From Balneolaceae bacterium (GTDB lineage: Bacteria; Bacteroidota; Rhodothermia; Balneolales; Balneolaceae): 64,000 nt of DNA. The stretch is taken from NCBI GenBank assembly GCA_017640665.1, contig JAEPQE010000003.1:496001-560000 (forward strand), in the 5' to 3' direction. The position numbers were made by a program, and so were the translations under genes. The notes under the pieces were generated by a model that did not search any database, was not told where the DNA came from, and saw only the letters and a program-made list of their open reading frames with translations. This document shows, in pieces, positions 42,866 through 52,857 of this stretch. The first letter of the stretch is position 1; each line of letters begins with the position of its first letter.

Positions 42866-43607
42866 CTTCATCAGGCCGGAAAAACTAAATGACGCCAGAA
42901 TATTCTCCTGGTTCAGCTTGAAGAATTCTCATCTGAAAGAAAAAAACCAACAAATTCCCGGATTAAATGTTGGATTTAATTCCAACGAGAGACAAGATAT
43001 ATTACTCCACAACTTAAGTCTGCTTTCATCTGAATTAAGAATGAAACCTTCAAATTTGGCATTAGCAGAACAGGTTCACAAAACGAATATAAAAGTGATT
43101 ACCAAAGGGGGCATTTACCCTGAAACGGATGCTTTTGTGTCTAAGACACCAGGTACAGCATTAGGAATACAGGTAGCAGATTGCGGAGCTATTCTGTTTG
43201 GAGATGCAACAAATAAAGTTGTTGGCGCAGCTCACGCCGGATGGAGAGGGGCAGTGGACGGAATTGTACTAAAGACCATTGGAAAGATGCTGGAATTGGG
43301 AGCAGAACTTAATCATATAAAAGTATTCGTTAGTCCTTGCATTGCTAAGCATAATTTTGAAGTTGGTGACGAAGTTGCAGAAAAATTTGCAGATCATCTT
43401 GTTGATAGAGAGCATTACACAAAACCACATGTCGATTTAAAGGGACTGGTTAAAGAGCAACTATTGGAATCCGGTATTGATGAAAATCATATCGAAATAG
43501 ATGAACGGTGTACTATTGATCACGAAGAGCTTTTCTATTCTTATCGCCGTGAAAAGGAGAAGAGTGGCCGTATGGTAGGTATTATTAAGCTCAATAAGTT
43601 GAAGTGA
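42846..43607 (+). CDS. pgeF: Peptidoglycan editing factor (laccase-domain protein)
   Basis: The 253-residue protein has the copper/zinc-site segments LAEQVHKTNI (His), TDAFVSKTPGTALGIQVADCGAILF (Cys) and AAHAGWRGAVDGI (His), the signature of the multi-copper-like PgeF/YfiH family. YfiH-type proteins edit cell-wall precursors; purine nucleoside phosphorylase activity has also been reported for relatives. The start at 42846 lies inside aroE, so translation may be coupled. Its stop codon overlaps the GTG of the next, frameshifted gene. Confidence 0.9.
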   Translation: MTSSHIDFIRPEKLNDARIFSWFSLKNSHLKEKNQQIPGLNVGFNSNERQDILLHNLSLLSSELRMKPSNLALAEQVHKTNIKVITKGGIYPETDAFVSKTPGTALGIQVADCGAILFGDATNKVVGAAHAGWRGAVDGIVLKTIGKMLELGAELNHIKVFVSPCIAKHNFEVGDEVAEKFADHLVDREHYTKPHVDLKGLVKEQLLESGIDENHIEIDERCTIDHEELFYSYRREKEKSGRMVGIIKLNKLK

Positions 43608-44502
43608 GAGTTAGTTACTGCCCCGAGTATTACGCGGCCATTCCTGATGAGCATATATTTCCAATGAAGAAATTCCGGGGTTTATATGACTACCTGACTG
43701 ATCAATATCCTAAATAAAGATTCATGTAATTGCTCCACCCATGGTGGAGATTTCAAATCTCATCACTGCTCATTCGTACAGATATTCTTCTGCTGTATGG
43801 GAAGGGAAACTCAACAAAAAAGAAGTAAGAAGAATGGGATTGCCATGGAGTAAAAGTCTTGCTATTAGATCAAGGCATGCTGTTCAGGGGACAATAAACG
43901 CTGCATTAATGGCTCTTCAGGATGGTATTTCCGGTAATTTAGCAGGGGGGACACATCATGCAATGTCGGATCATGGGGAAGGATTTTGTGTTTTCAATGA
44001 TGTTGCTGTGGCAATCAAAGTTCTGCAACGGGCAAAATGGCTGAACAAGGTTTTGGTAATTGACTGTGATGTACATCAAGGAAATGGAACAGCGTATATT
44101 TTTAGAGATGATCCGAGTGTATTTACCTTTTCCATACATGGAGAAAAGAACTATCCATTTATAAAACCGCCTTCTGATTTAGATATTGGTTTGCCCGATA
44201 AAACCGGTGATTCTGAGTATCATAAGATATTGATCTCAGCATTAGATCAAATTTTTACTTCCTTTAAGCCTGATCTCGTTTTCTATTTAGGCGGAATAGA
44301 CCCATTAGAAACTGATCACTTTGGGAGATTATCTCTCACACTAAAAGGATTGAGAGAAAGAGATCGGATTGTAGTTGAGACAGTCACACAAAAAGATATT
44401 CCACTTACACTTTTATTGTCCGGAGGATATGCTCCCACAGTAGAAGAAACAGTAATTGCTCATGCACAAATGTTTGGAGTAGCTAAAGAGATGGGGTTCT
44501 AA
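43604..44502 (+). pseudogene. Histone-deacetylase-family gene with a single-base frameshift
   Basis: The first part runs from GTG 43604 (SYCPEYYAAIPDEHIFPMKKF), the normal N-terminus of the HDAC family in bacteria, and stops at TAA 43715-43717. The rest continues one frame earlier (IHVIAPPMVEISNLITAHS, RRMGLPWSKSL, then GGTHHAMSDHGEGFCVFNDVA, DCDVHQGNGTA, LSGGYAP), with the metal-binding Asp and His residues intact to 44502. Adding one A to the AAA at 43712-43714 joins the two frames. The gene is thus a pseudogene, a sequencing error or, less likely, a frameshifted gene. The family deacetylates acetyl-lysine or small amides. Confidence 0.85.
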
Positions 44503-44934
44503 ATGAAAATTGGAGGGCATAAAAAAATACCCGGAACTCATTTCTTCAGATTTTTCGATTTGAAAAGATTCTGAACAACCAGACTTCGGGATTTGTCAGC
44601 CTGATCAACAATTTTGCCGTAGCATCCTTGTTGATTGTGTTCACTAGTTAATTAGCATAATCCACGAAGCTTAGTCAACAAAAAAAAGCATTACTTTCCC
44701 ACAACTTTTCCACTAGGTTATCCACATCAAATTTTAAAATATACGTTTTTGATCTGGAAATAGGGGTTTTGAGTTATTTTGTCTGAATCACTCAATACAG
44801 GGCTGAGCGAGAAATTTTTTTATAAGAAAAATTGCCGATAGGATTGGAATGGGATAAATGAAATTATTCTTAGAAAGAATGAATTAAGATGTGAGAAGTT
44901 CTAACTTAAGCATTCAATAAAAAAAGAACAGATT
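44503..44934. other. Long intergenic gap with a cluster of DnaA-box-like 9-mers
   Basis: The gap has no credible gene. On the plus strand it holds TTATCCACA (44718-44726), the exact DnaA-box consensus, preceded by TTTTCCACT (44706-44714), TTTCCCACA (44695-44703) and a weaker TAATCCACG (44658-44666). The first three start 11 and 12 bases apart in the same orientation. AT-rich sequence follows (44727-44755). The arrangement fits a DnaA-binding region, possibly an origin or a DnaA-titration site. Confidence 0.5.
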
Positions 44935-46083
44935 TTGACGAAACAAAGACTGGCTATTCTTGGATCAACGGGGTCGATTGGAACTCAGGCATTGGAAATC
45001 GTACGTCAACATCCTGAAATTTTTGAAGTTGTAGCTCTTTCAGCGAATAGAAATGTTGATTTACTTATAGAACAAATCAATGAGTTTAAACCAGAGTTTG
45101 GGCTTATTTGTAAAGAGAGTTTATTCGGAACCCTGAAAAACGGAGTTCAAACGAACACTCAATTATTTGCAGGAGTTAATGAGCTAATAAGCTTGGTTTT
45201 TCTACCAAATGTGGATACGGTGATGAATTGTTTGGTAGGTTTTGCCGGATTTTTGCCTACACTGGAAGCTATCAAACAAGGGAAGAAAATTGCGCTGGCT
45301 AACAAAGAATCTTTAGTAGTTGGTGGCGAGATCATTTTCGAGGCACTAAAAAACTCACCTTCAGAGTTGATTCCTATCGATTCTGAGCACAGTGCCATGC
45401 TTCAATGTCTTGTCGGTGAACCTAAAGATACTATCGAGAAGATTGTTATTACCGCCAGTGGCGGTCCTTTCAGAGATTTTTCTCCTGAACAAATGAAGAG
45501 TGTCACTAAAGCACAGGCTTTAAATCATCCTAACTGGGAAATGGGGGCTAAGATCACGATCGATTCTTCTACTATGATGAACAAAGGTCTGGAGATTATT
45601 GAGGCCCACTGGTTATTCGATATACCAGTGGAAAAAATCGAACCTGTAATTCATCCTCAAAGTATTATTCATTCAATCGTAACTTTTACTGATGGCTCCA
45701 GCAAAGCACAACTTGGACCACCGGATATGAAAGTCCCGATTATCTATGCGTTGACTTATCCCAACAGATTGCCTCTTAAAACACCAAGGATGGACTGGTC
45801 GAAAGCTCACGAACTCACCTTTGAGCCCGTTGATTACGAGCGATTTCCATGTGTGAAACTTGCAATGGATTCTATCGAATCAGGAGGGGTTGCGCCGGCA
45901 GTGTTAAATGCTGCAAATGAAGTCGCTGTTCAGCGCTTTTTGAATGAAGAAATTGGTTATATTGACATCCCGAAAATAGTTGAAAAAAGTTTAGACAAAA
46001 TATCTTCTCAACACACCTTAAATGTTGAGTTATTAAAAGAAATAGATAAAGAAACGAGAGCCTTTGCCTCCGGAATAAAATAA
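44935..46083 (+). CDS. dxr: 1-deoxy-D-xylulose 5-phosphate reductoisomerase
   Basis: Dxr makes 2-C-methyl-D-erythritol 4-phosphate in the non-mevalonate isoprenoid pathway. The 382-residue protein has the NADPH motif GSTGSIGTQAL, the ALANKESLVVGGE segment, SEHSAM with the metal-binding Glu, GPFRDF and the MNKGLEIIEAHWLF signature. The start is TTG at 44935. rseP follows after one base. Confidence 0.96.
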   Translation: MTKQRLAILGSTGSIGTQALEIVRQHPEIFEVVALSANRNVDLLIEQINEFKPEFGLICKESLFGTLKNGVQTNTQLFAGVNELISLVFLPNVDTVMNCLVGFAGFLPTLEAIKQGKKIALANKESLVVGGEIIFEALKNSPSELIPIDSEHSAMLQCLVGEPKDTIEKIVITASGGPFRDFSPEQMKSVTKAQALNHPNWEMGAKITIDSSTMMNKGLEIIEAHWLFDIPVEKIEPVIHPQSIIHSIVTFTDGSSKAQLGPPDMKVPIIYALTYPNRLPLKTPRMDWSKAHELTFEPVDYERFPCVKLAMDSIESGGVAPAVLNAANEVAVQRFLNEEIGYIDIPKIVEKSLDKISSQHTLNVELLKEIDKETRAFASGIK

Positions 46084-46084
46084 T

Positions 46085-47419
46085 ATGGAAATAGTAGACA
46101 TTTTAAAGACCATTGGAATTTTCATGGGAGCACTTATGATTTTAGTGTTCATTCATGAGCTGGGGCATTTCCTGGCAGCCAAACTTTTCGGAATGAGGGT
46201 TGAGCGCTTCTCCGTTGGATTCCCGCCCCGAATCTGGGGCTTCCAGAAAGGAGATACTGATTATTGTATTGGTGCCACTCCTCTTGGCGGATATGTAAAA
46301 ATATCTGGAATGGTAGACGAAAGCATGGACACCGAATTTTTAGAAAAAGAACCGGAGCCATGGGAGTACCGAAGTAAACCGGTTTGGCAAAGAATGATTG
46401 TAATAACGGCCGGAGTGATCTTTAATATGATTCTGGCTTTTTTCATTTTTACCGGGATGACAATTTCCAATGGTAAACTAACTCTTCCTTTAGAAAACGT
46501 AGAAGGATTATATATTCCAGAAGGTAGCCTTTTAGAAGAGCTGGGTTTTCGGATGGACGATAAAATTATCGGTGTTAATGGAGAAAGTGTGGTGGCTTTT
46601 GAGGATTTAGTAGCCCCATCTCAAATCACTGCAAGTGACCTTTCTTACCAAGTATTAAGAAATGGTCAGGAGATTGACATTAGTGTGCCGTCAAGTATTT
46701 TGGATAGCCTGCAAACCAGAGGATTTATTAGTGCAGCCTATGCCTGGCCTAGTCAAATATCCAGTGTTTCTCCGGGAACACCAGCCGATGAGGCAGGACT
46801 TAAAGCCGGAGATGAAATTATTGAAATTGACAGTGTTAAAGTAAATTACTGGATACAACTTACCAATATAATCACATCAGCGGAAGGCAAAGAAATGGAT
46901 TTTACTATCCGAAGAGGTGATTCAATTTTCACTGCTTCTATAGCTCCAGATTCAGAGTCTAACCAACTTGGGGTAGGTGCTCCTACACTTGATATGGCTG
47001 GAGGAGAACATATTAGTCTGGGATTAATTGCTTCGATTGGGGAAGGATGGAATCAAACCTGGGAACAGACAACAGGAATAATCGGTGGCTTTGCCAGGAT
47101 GATTTCCGGAGATATTTCTGTTCGTCAGAATTTAGGAGGTCCAATTGCAATTGCAAGCATAACCCGGCAGGCAACAGATCAGCAGGGATGGAATGGATTC
47201 TGGCAGATAACAGCACTGCTTAGTATAACTTTAGCAATAATGAATATTCTCCCAATTCCCGCACTAGATGGTGGTCATCTGGTATTTCTGATCTATGAAG
47301 GAATTGTACGAAAAGAGCCATCCGAAAAAGTAAAGATTGTGGCTCAGAATATCGGGTTCATTGTTCTGCTAACACTTATGGTTTTTGTGATTTTTAATGA
47401 TGTATTGAAGTACTTTTAA
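46085..47419 (+). CDS. rseP: Site-2 intramembrane protease RseP
   Basis: RseP-type proteases cleave membrane proteins such as anti-sigma factors. The 444-residue protein has the zinc motif HELGH (His24, Glu25, His28) in the first membrane segment, two PDZ domains (about 125-300) and the C-terminal motif NILPIPALDGGH with the third ligand Asp. It sits in the conserved dxr-rseP pair seen in many bacteria, and overlaps nothing. Confidence 0.94.
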   Translation: MEIVDILKTIGIFMGALMILVFIHELGHFLAAKLFGMRVERFSVGFPPRIWGFQKGDTDYCIGATPLGGYVKISGMVDESMDTEFLEKEPEPWEYRSKPVWQRMIVITAGVIFNMILAFFIFTGMTISNGKLTLPLENVEGLYIPEGSLLEELGFRMDDKIIGVNGESVVAFEDLVAPSQITASDLSYQVLRNGQEIDISVPSSILDSLQTRGFISAAYAWPSQISSVSPGTPADEAGLKAGDEIIEIDSVKVNYWIQLTNIITSAEGKEMDFTIRRGDSIFTASIAPDSESNQLGVGAPTLDMAGGEHISLGLIASIGEGWNQTWEQTTGIIGGFARMISGDISVRQNLGGPIAIASITRQATDQQGWNGFWQITALLSITLAIMNILPIPALDGGHLVFLIYEGIVRKEPSEKVKIVAQNIGFIVLLTLMVFVIFNDVLKYF

Positions 47420-47420
47420 T

Positions 47421-48071
47421 ATGTTTGCACGAGAAGGGTACCCAACCATGACGTTGGCCACGATTGTATTGATTGGGGTCGTATATCTAACATTTAATTT
47501 CCTTCCTGAATGGTTAGCCTATATACTTTCAGCTAGCGTTGCCGTTCTATGGGGAATCGTAATTTACTTCTTTCGTGATCCTGAGCGTGAAACTCCTCAG
47601 GGCGAAAATCTCATTATATCCCCGGCAGATGGGAAAGTGGTTCTCATTAAGGAAATAGAAGAAGATGTGTACCTGAAAACCAAAGCGACTCAGATCAGTA
47701 TTTTTCTATCACCGTTGAATGTGCATGTGAACAGGAACCCAATTTCAGGAAAGCTGGAATACCTTAAATATCATCCCGGGAAATACCTGATGGCCTGGGA
47801 TGAAAATGCTTCGATTGAAAATGAACGGGCGGACTTTGGAGTATTACATGGTTCCGGAACTAAACTATTCTTTAAGCAAATTACCGGCTTCCTGGCAAGG
47901 AGAATTGTGTATCATATTAAAGAAGGAGATGATCTGGTTGCAGGAGACCGTTTTGGGATGATGAAGTTTGGTAGCCGAATGGACGTGATTATCCCGGGTA
48001 ATGTTGATATTCAGGTGAAAGAAGGAGACCGAACATGGGCAGGACAGTCAATTTTGGGACAGATAAACTAA
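47421..48071 (+). CDS. psd: Phosphatidylserine decarboxylase, short (archaeal-type) family
   Basis: The enzyme converts phosphatidylserine to phosphatidylethanolamine. The 216-residue protein has two N-terminal membrane segments, ISPADGKVV, NVHVNRNPISGKLEYL and the self-cleavage motif FGSRMDV, where Gly-Ser cleavage gives the pyruvoyl group. It precedes pssA, so the two steps of phosphatidylethanolamine synthesis are paired. Confidence 0.94.
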   Translation: MFAREGYPTMTLATIVLIGVVYLTFNFLPEWLAYILSASVAVLWGIVIYFFRDPERETPQGENLIISPADGKVVLIKEIEEDVYLKTKATQISIFLSPLNVHVNRNPISGKLEYLKYHPGKYLMAWDENASIENERADFGVLHGSGTKLFFKQITGFLARRIVYHIKEGDDLVAGDRFGMMKFGSRMDVIIPGNVDIQVKEGDRTWAGQSILGQIN

Positions 48072-48072
48072 T

Positions 48073-48900
48073 ATGAAATATCCCATCCAGAAGAAATACA
48101 ATAGCTTTAAACAAAAGAGAGAGAGGATTAAGGAAAGCAAGCCTCCGGTAAATAAGCGGATTGCAGTACCAAGTTTCTTTACTCTGATGAATCTCTTTTC
48201 CGGTTTTTTGGCGATTATTTCTATTTCTGAAGGGGATTTATTCCGTGGAGCCTGGCTGATTATGGCGGCAGGGATGTTCGATGTATTCGATGGACTAATG
48301 GCTCGGTTAGCGAATGCCGACAGCGACTTTGGAATTGAACTGGATTCGCTGAGCGATATGGTGTCTTTTGGGGTTGCTCCCGGTTTTTTAATTTATACAT
48401 TTACCCTCCATGAATATGGCTTGTTGGGAGTATTGGTAAGTGCTGTCCCTCCGCTTTGCGGAGCAGTTCGTTTAGCTCGTTTTAATGTAAATGCAAGGCT
48501 TCAACCTTCAGCCGGTTATTTCACCGGACTTCCGATTCCCTCGGTAGCAATTATACTGGTCGCTTTTTTCCTGACTTTCAGAGACGATTTATATCTCTTC
48601 GATTTCTTCAAGAATGGTGTGAATAGCATACTGATACCAGTTGTTGTGATTGTTTCTTTTCTGATGGTTAGCACCATTCAGTTTGAAAAAATTCCTCGTT
48701 TTGATAAGGAATCGATTAAGAATAAAAAGTGGTCATTCTTACTCTTTGTTATCTATCTGATTTTGATAGTTACGTTCCAGGAGTATGGTTTGATGGCTGT
48801 AATCCTGATTTACATATCGAGAGCAGTAGTAACTGCAGCATTCAAGTTTTTCAGTTCGGAGTACACCGGTGAAGATGAACCCTTTCAGGACTACAGCTAA
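48073..48900 (+). CDS. pssA: CDP-diacylglycerol-serine O-phosphatidyltransferase
   Basis: The enzyme makes phosphatidylserine from CDP-diacylglycerol and serine. The 275-residue membrane protein carries the CDP-alcohol phosphotransferase motif, DGLMAR...G...DSLSD (residues about 76-98), with eight or so membrane segments and a basic N-terminus. It starts one base after psd and meets the convergent glycosyltransferase gene at 48897 with a four-base overlap of the ends. Confidence 0.93.
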   Translation: MKYPIQKKYNSFKQKRERIKESKPPVNKRIAVPSFFTLMNLFSGFLAIISISEGDLFRGAWLIMAAGMFDVFDGLMARLANADSDFGIELDSLSDMVSFGVAPGFLIYTFTLHEYGLLGVLVSAVPPLCGAVRLARFNVNARLQPSAGYFTGLPIPSVAIILVAFFLTFRDDLYLFDFFKNGVNSILIPVVVIVSFLMVSTIQFEKIPRFDKESIKNKKWSFLLFVIYLILIVTFQEYGLMAVILIYISRAVVTAAFKFFSSEYTGEDEPFQDYS

Positions 48901-49916
48901 AGCTTATTGTAGGCATCCAAGGTTCTTCTGCCAATCTCACCCCAGCTGTAATGATTAAGGATATGATTCTTTAAGTCCTGGCTTTTCTTTTTCCTCAGAG
49001 ACAAGTTTACAGCCTTTACAATAGAATCGTTTGATTGAGGATTCAGGTATTCCACCCAATCTTTAAAATAATCTCTGGTTCCACCTTTTTCTGTGATTGC
49101 AATGTTAGCCCCGGCAAGCGCAGCTTCCATGGCAGCAATTCCGGGTGTTTCGTATTTGGAGGGAAGAACGAACGTATGGCAGGCGGCATAAGCCGAAGAT
49201 AATAGCTCAGAGTCGTGATCTATCGTATCAATAAAAGTTATGTTTCCAGCTGTATTAGCTAGTTTTTTACATTGTTGACCATATTCATCGTCATATAAAG
49301 AGCCAATAATTACTATTGGAGCTTTTATCTTAGGAGCAACTTCAAGAAGTTTTATAACGTTTTTTCTTGGAGCTCCGGCCTGACCTACAAAAAGAACAAA
49401 ATCTTTAAACCCATATTTTTTAATGAAAGAATCAGTGGTTGAGTTTTTAAAACGTGTTTCTACTCCGTTTGGAACTACCAGAATTTTCGAAGAATTGATT
49501 TCGAATCCTTTTTCGATTAGTTCAGCTTCGGCTGGAGTATTTGGAAGAACCAGATCGGCAATTTGGCAGGCTTCTGCTTTGATTCCAAAATCAGAGCGAA
49601 TTCCTGACCCTACTTTCGAAAGCATTTTCTCAGCTTTCAAGCTGGAAGCGATGGTTGTGGCAGACCGGTTCGAAAAGAAAACAGGGGAGAGCACAGTTTT
49701 TATTCCCAATTCAGAACAGCGTCTTAAAATCCCAAGAGTATCAGGCCCGGCAACGAATACATGAGTGATATCAACTTCTATTCCTTCCTGCCATGGAGAC
49801 ACGAAATCAACCTCAACATTTAGCTTTCCAAGTGCTTCTGCGGTTTGAAGAGCTTGTGTCCGAACTCCGCCATTTACGGCGGCTATTCCTAATGGTGCTA
49901 CAAATCCAACTTTCAT
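48897..49916 (-). CDS. Glycosyltransferase, GT4 type
   Basis: ATG at 49916 overlaps the previous stop (ATGA), which supports this start over a longer frame to 49937. The product of about 339 residues has an N-terminal Rossmann half (KVGFVAPLGIAAVNGGVRTQALQTAEAL) and a C-terminal GT-B half with LFVGQAGAPRKNVIKLLEVAPKIK and the nucleotide-sugar binding E-x7-E region (PSKYETPGIAAMEAALAGANIA). It should transfer a sugar in the cytosol for a surface polymer. It is the last gene of the eight-gene operon. Confidence 0.87.
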   Translation of the reverse strand: MKVGFVAPLGIAAVNGGVRTQALQTAEALGKLNVEVDFVSPWQEGIEVDITHVFVAGPDTLGILRRCSELGIKTVLSPVFFSNRSATTIASSLKAEKMLSKVGSGIRSDFGIKAEACQIADLVLPNTPAEAELIEKGFEINSSKILVVPNGVETRFKNSTTDSFIKKYGFKDFVLFVGQAGAPRKNVIKLLEVAPKIKAPIVIIGSLYDDEYGQQCKKLANTAGNITFIDTIDHDSELLSSAYAACHTFVLPSKYETPGIAAMEAALAGANIAITEKGGTRDYFKDWVEYLNPQSNDSIVKAVNLSLRKKKSQDLKNHILNHYSWGEIGRRTLDAYNKL

Positions 49917-51457
49917 AATTTTATTCTGTTCTTCCAATCCAGCAAGGATGTTTTAATGAGTTGAAACTTATCACCTTTAAGCTCTTCAATTTCTGATTCA
50001 GACAACTTCTTAGTTTGGGTATGATACTTAAATTCACCTGAACTTTTAACCTCATTATCTCCATTTGCTTGTACCAACTCGAAAGAGGTATGGGAACTTG
50101 AAACCTGAAGGAGAAGATTCCCCAACTCACCCGAAAAACTTAAGGCGTTATTTTCGGTATCTATAGACACTGAGTATTGAGTGTATAGCCTCTTTTTCCA
50201 AAATGAAGCATATTCATTTAAACTAAGTTTGGTCAATTTCAGGTCGTTAACTTTAGAAAAAATATCATTCCAGATCTCAGTGCCTGGTTGTAGCGGATGA
50301 TGATAAAATACTACATTTTCGTACCGGTTTAGTTTTCCCTCTAAAACTTTTGCAAAGTACTCTTTCATTTCCTGAAACGAAGCATTCTTTCGGTTCAGAC
50401 TTCCAGTACAAATTGGGTGAATCGGTATCTGAAGAGTATTCGACCCTGCATTATTATGAATAGGATAAAAGGGTATTCCATCATAGCCAACAGTAAACTC
50501 AGAGCTGTATTTAAAGTTAAACTTCTGGAGAACCTCGGCCAGAGTTTTATTCCAGATTCCATATGGAACGCAGAATCCTTCGGGAGAAAAGCCAACGTCT
50601 TTAAGTAGCTGAAGTCCTTTTTCGATGTTATTGAAAACCTGCTCATAGGAGGTAGAAGTTCCATGTTCGTATCCATGAAGCGCAATTTCCTGTCCTTCAA
50701 ATTCATGAAATAAGTTAAGCCAGTCTTCATGAGCCTGAACGTGTAGAAACCAGGTCATCGGAACTTGATTGGTTTTACCGATTTTGTGCAGACTCTTAAC
50801 GGATTCCTTATCCCCAAAATCACTATCGATCCGAAAAGCAAATACAGGATGTTCTTTTGGTGAAGTCCATTTATTCACAAAAGGAAGTCCTTGTTGAAAG
50901 TGAAGCTCTTTAAGCAAGGAAGTAATTAAATCGACTAACTCTTTTTTTGATACTCTACTTACTAACTCATCCGGGTGTTTTTTCTTTTTGAAGAAGAACC
51001 GTTTTCGGTTGTATTCATTATTAGCAATCAGCTCATCCGGATTGATCCCAAAATTACAAACAATGCCATCTTCGATCTTTTCAAAATCAATGAGTCCATC
51101 AAAATTAGTTTGTCCGTTGTACAAATGTGCTTCGGAATAAACATCCAGGAATGAAATGTGATCCAGAAAGGGAATATTCCCATTATTTATTAAGCTTTTA
51201 ATCTTTTTGGTAACTGTAAATCGGGCGTGAGAGAACGTATCGCCACTTGGAGTTTCAAAAATGGATCCTCCTGCATCATTAAATTCATGTAACTGATGTT
51301 CAACTTCTTCTGAAACAGGTTTATTAATAATGATTACAGAATAGGAAGTGAATAAATCACCAAATGATTCTACTTCCTCATACCAAACCCCAATTTGATC
51401 GAGAATAGATTTCCAACCCGGAGTAAGTTCAAGTATTCCGATACAAAGATGCCTCAT
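49913..51457 (-). CDS. Polysaccharide-deacetylase-like protein with N-terminal extension
   Basis: The 514-residue protein has an N-terminal part of about 210 residues with no family I recognise and a central NodB-like deacetylase segment (about 220-400): FAFRIDSDFGDKESV (catalytic base/metal Asp), ALHGYEHGTSTSYEQ (metal His pair), SPEGFCVPYGIWNKTL and YHHPLQPG. A C-terminal beta region follows. It has no signal peptide, so it probably acts on a cytosolic lipid-linked intermediate. It overlaps the flippase and the GT by four bases each. Confidence 0.78.
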   Translation of the reverse strand: MRHLCIGILELTPGWKSILDQIGVWYEEVESFGDLFTSYSVIIINKPVSEEVEHQLHEFNDAGGSIFETPSGDTFSHARFTVTKKIKSLINNGNIPFLDHISFLDVYSEAHLYNGQTNFDGLIDFEKIEDGIVCNFGINPDELIANNEYNRKRFFFKKKKHPDELVSRVSKKELVDLITSLLKELHFQQGLPFVNKWTSPKEHPVFAFRIDSDFGDKESVKSLHKIGKTNQVPMTWFLHVQAHEDWLNLFHEFEGQEIALHGYEHGTSTSYEQVFNNIEKGLQLLKDVGFSPEGFCVPYGIWNKTLAEVLQKFNFKYSSEFTVGYDGIPFYPIHNNAGSNTLQIPIHPICTGSLNRKNASFQEMKEYFAKVLEGKLNRYENVVFYHHPLQPGTEIWNDIFSKVNDLKLTKLSLNEYASFWKKRLYTQYSVSIDTENNALSFSGELGNLLLQVSSSHTSFELVQANGDNEVKSSGEFKYHTQTKKLSESEIEELKGDKFQLIKTSLLDWKNRIKL

Positions 51458-52857
51458 GATTTCAGTTTTTCTATTAACCAGGAAAGGTCGTTGTTGTTGA
51501 TGACTCGAAATATGAGAAGCAGAGGAACTAGTATGATAGAAAAACCAAAGGCTTCTAATATGGGATAGAATTCTAAATTTGTTGATAAATAATAAAGTCC
51601 TGCTGCAATCAAAATAGTTGTAGTTGTCTTCCCGAGAATGTTAAGTGATACGTGTTTTCTGAACCAGAATAAAGCAAAACCGGTAAATACTAGTTCAGAA
51701 ACAGCTACTGAAACTGCTACCAAATAAAGGTCTCCAGTTGTTGAAGCCAAAACCATTATTGCTGCAGAAATAATGCCGGCAAATAATGATGAATTAAAAT
51801 ATTCCCGGTCTTTACCGATGGCCAAAAGTCCGGTAGAGAATAAGCTGTTCAGGAAGGTGAAAAATAAGAAGACGGTTAGAATCGAAAGAACAGGAGCACT
51901 GAGGACATACTCGTTCCCGTAAATCCACTGAATGAGAAGAGGAGAAGAAATGGCGATGCCTAATGCTAGTATACTTCCAATTAAAAGTAATAGGCGGGAG
52001 ACTATTTGAACATTTGATTTGGCCATAGAAACATTTTCAATCCACTGAGAAGCTAAATTTGGTAGCAACAGATGTACAAATATTCGGTCAATCAGCATGG
52101 CAATAAAAATTATCCGAATGGCAGCACCATAAATTCCCGCGTCTTTTGCAGAAAGTAAAAAGCCGATCAACAATGGGGGAAGCAGCTGAAGCATTCGCTT
52201 GAAAAACTCTCCGCTCCCTAATGTTAATGCGGATTGAAATAGATCCTTAATTACTGCCCAACCACGGGCAGGAAGCTCAAAAGGGTTTTCTTTAAATGAA
52301 TAAATCCCCAGTACAAATGCAGAAAAACTGATTCCTATGGCATAGGCCACAGGAATCATGGAAAGGTCTTCTTTGGAATGAACAAAAAATAAAACCAGAA
52401 CTAAATAAAGGCTGCTGTGAGCAATTTTCGAAAAGGCTACTTTGCCAAAATATTGTTTTCCGTTGTAATACCATTCCATCAAAAGGGCATAAGGGATCAA
52501 TGAATACATAAATCCCTGGATAATTTCTTTTTGTTCTATAGGGATTTCAAAAGTTGGAACAATTAAAAAACTGAGACCGAATACGAAAATCCCCAGTATA
52601 ATTTTAAGAAGGAAAATCTCTTTAGCTCTGAAAATTCTTTTTAAAGGTTCTTTAGCAATTTCCCGAGCTCCGATATTTAACAACCCGAGATCAGAAACCC
52701 ATATCGCATATCCCAGAAAGGAGAGTCCAATTGTTAACATACCAAAGGCTTCACTCCCTAAGGTTCGGGCAAGATAGATGGTTGTAATAAATCCAATCCC
52801 ACGCCCGAAAATATCTCCAAAAGCAATTCTGGCTATTTTTTGTGTGAGCTTACCCAT
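51454..52857 (-). CDS. Oligosaccharide flippase (Wzx-like)
   Basis: The 467-residue protein has 12-14 membrane segments and the start of polysaccharide flippases (KIARIAFGDIFGRGIGFITTIYLARTLGSEAFG). It should move a lipid-linked oligosaccharide across the inner membrane. It lies between a glycosyltransferase and a deacetylase, in keeping with that role. It overlaps both by a few bases. Confidence 0.88.
   Translation of the reverse strand: MGKLTQKIARIAFGDIFGRGIGFITTIYLARTLGSEAFGMLTIGLSFLGYAIWVSDLGLLNIGAREIAKEPLKRIFRAKEIFLLKIILGIFVFGLSFLIVPTFEIPIEQKEIIQGFMYSLIPYALLMEWYYNGKQYFGKVAFSKIAHSSLYLVLVLFFVHSKEDLSMIPVAYAIGISFSAFVLGIYSFKENPFELPARGWAVIKDLFQSALTLGSGEFFKRMLQLLPPLLIGFLLSAKDAGIYGAAIRIIFIAMLIDRIFVHLLLPNLASQWIENVSMAKSNVQIVSRLLLLIGSILALGIAISSPLLIQWIYGNEYVLSAPVLSILTVFLFFTFLNSLFSTGLLAIGKDREYFNSSLFAGIISAAIMVLASTTGDLYLVAVSVAVSELVFTGFALFWFRKHVSLNILGKTTTTILIAAGLYYLSTNLEFYPILEAFGFSIILVPLLLIFRVINNNDLSWLIEKLKS

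Noticed and set aside
43604-44502. Programmed ribosomal frameshifting in the HDAC gene
   Set aside because: The site AAATAA has no strong slippery heptamer with a downstream structure that I can see, and this family is not known to use frameshifting; a one-base loss explains it better.
44503-44574. 23-codon ORF after the HDAC stop
   Set aside because: Too short, with no family or start signal beyond an ATG.
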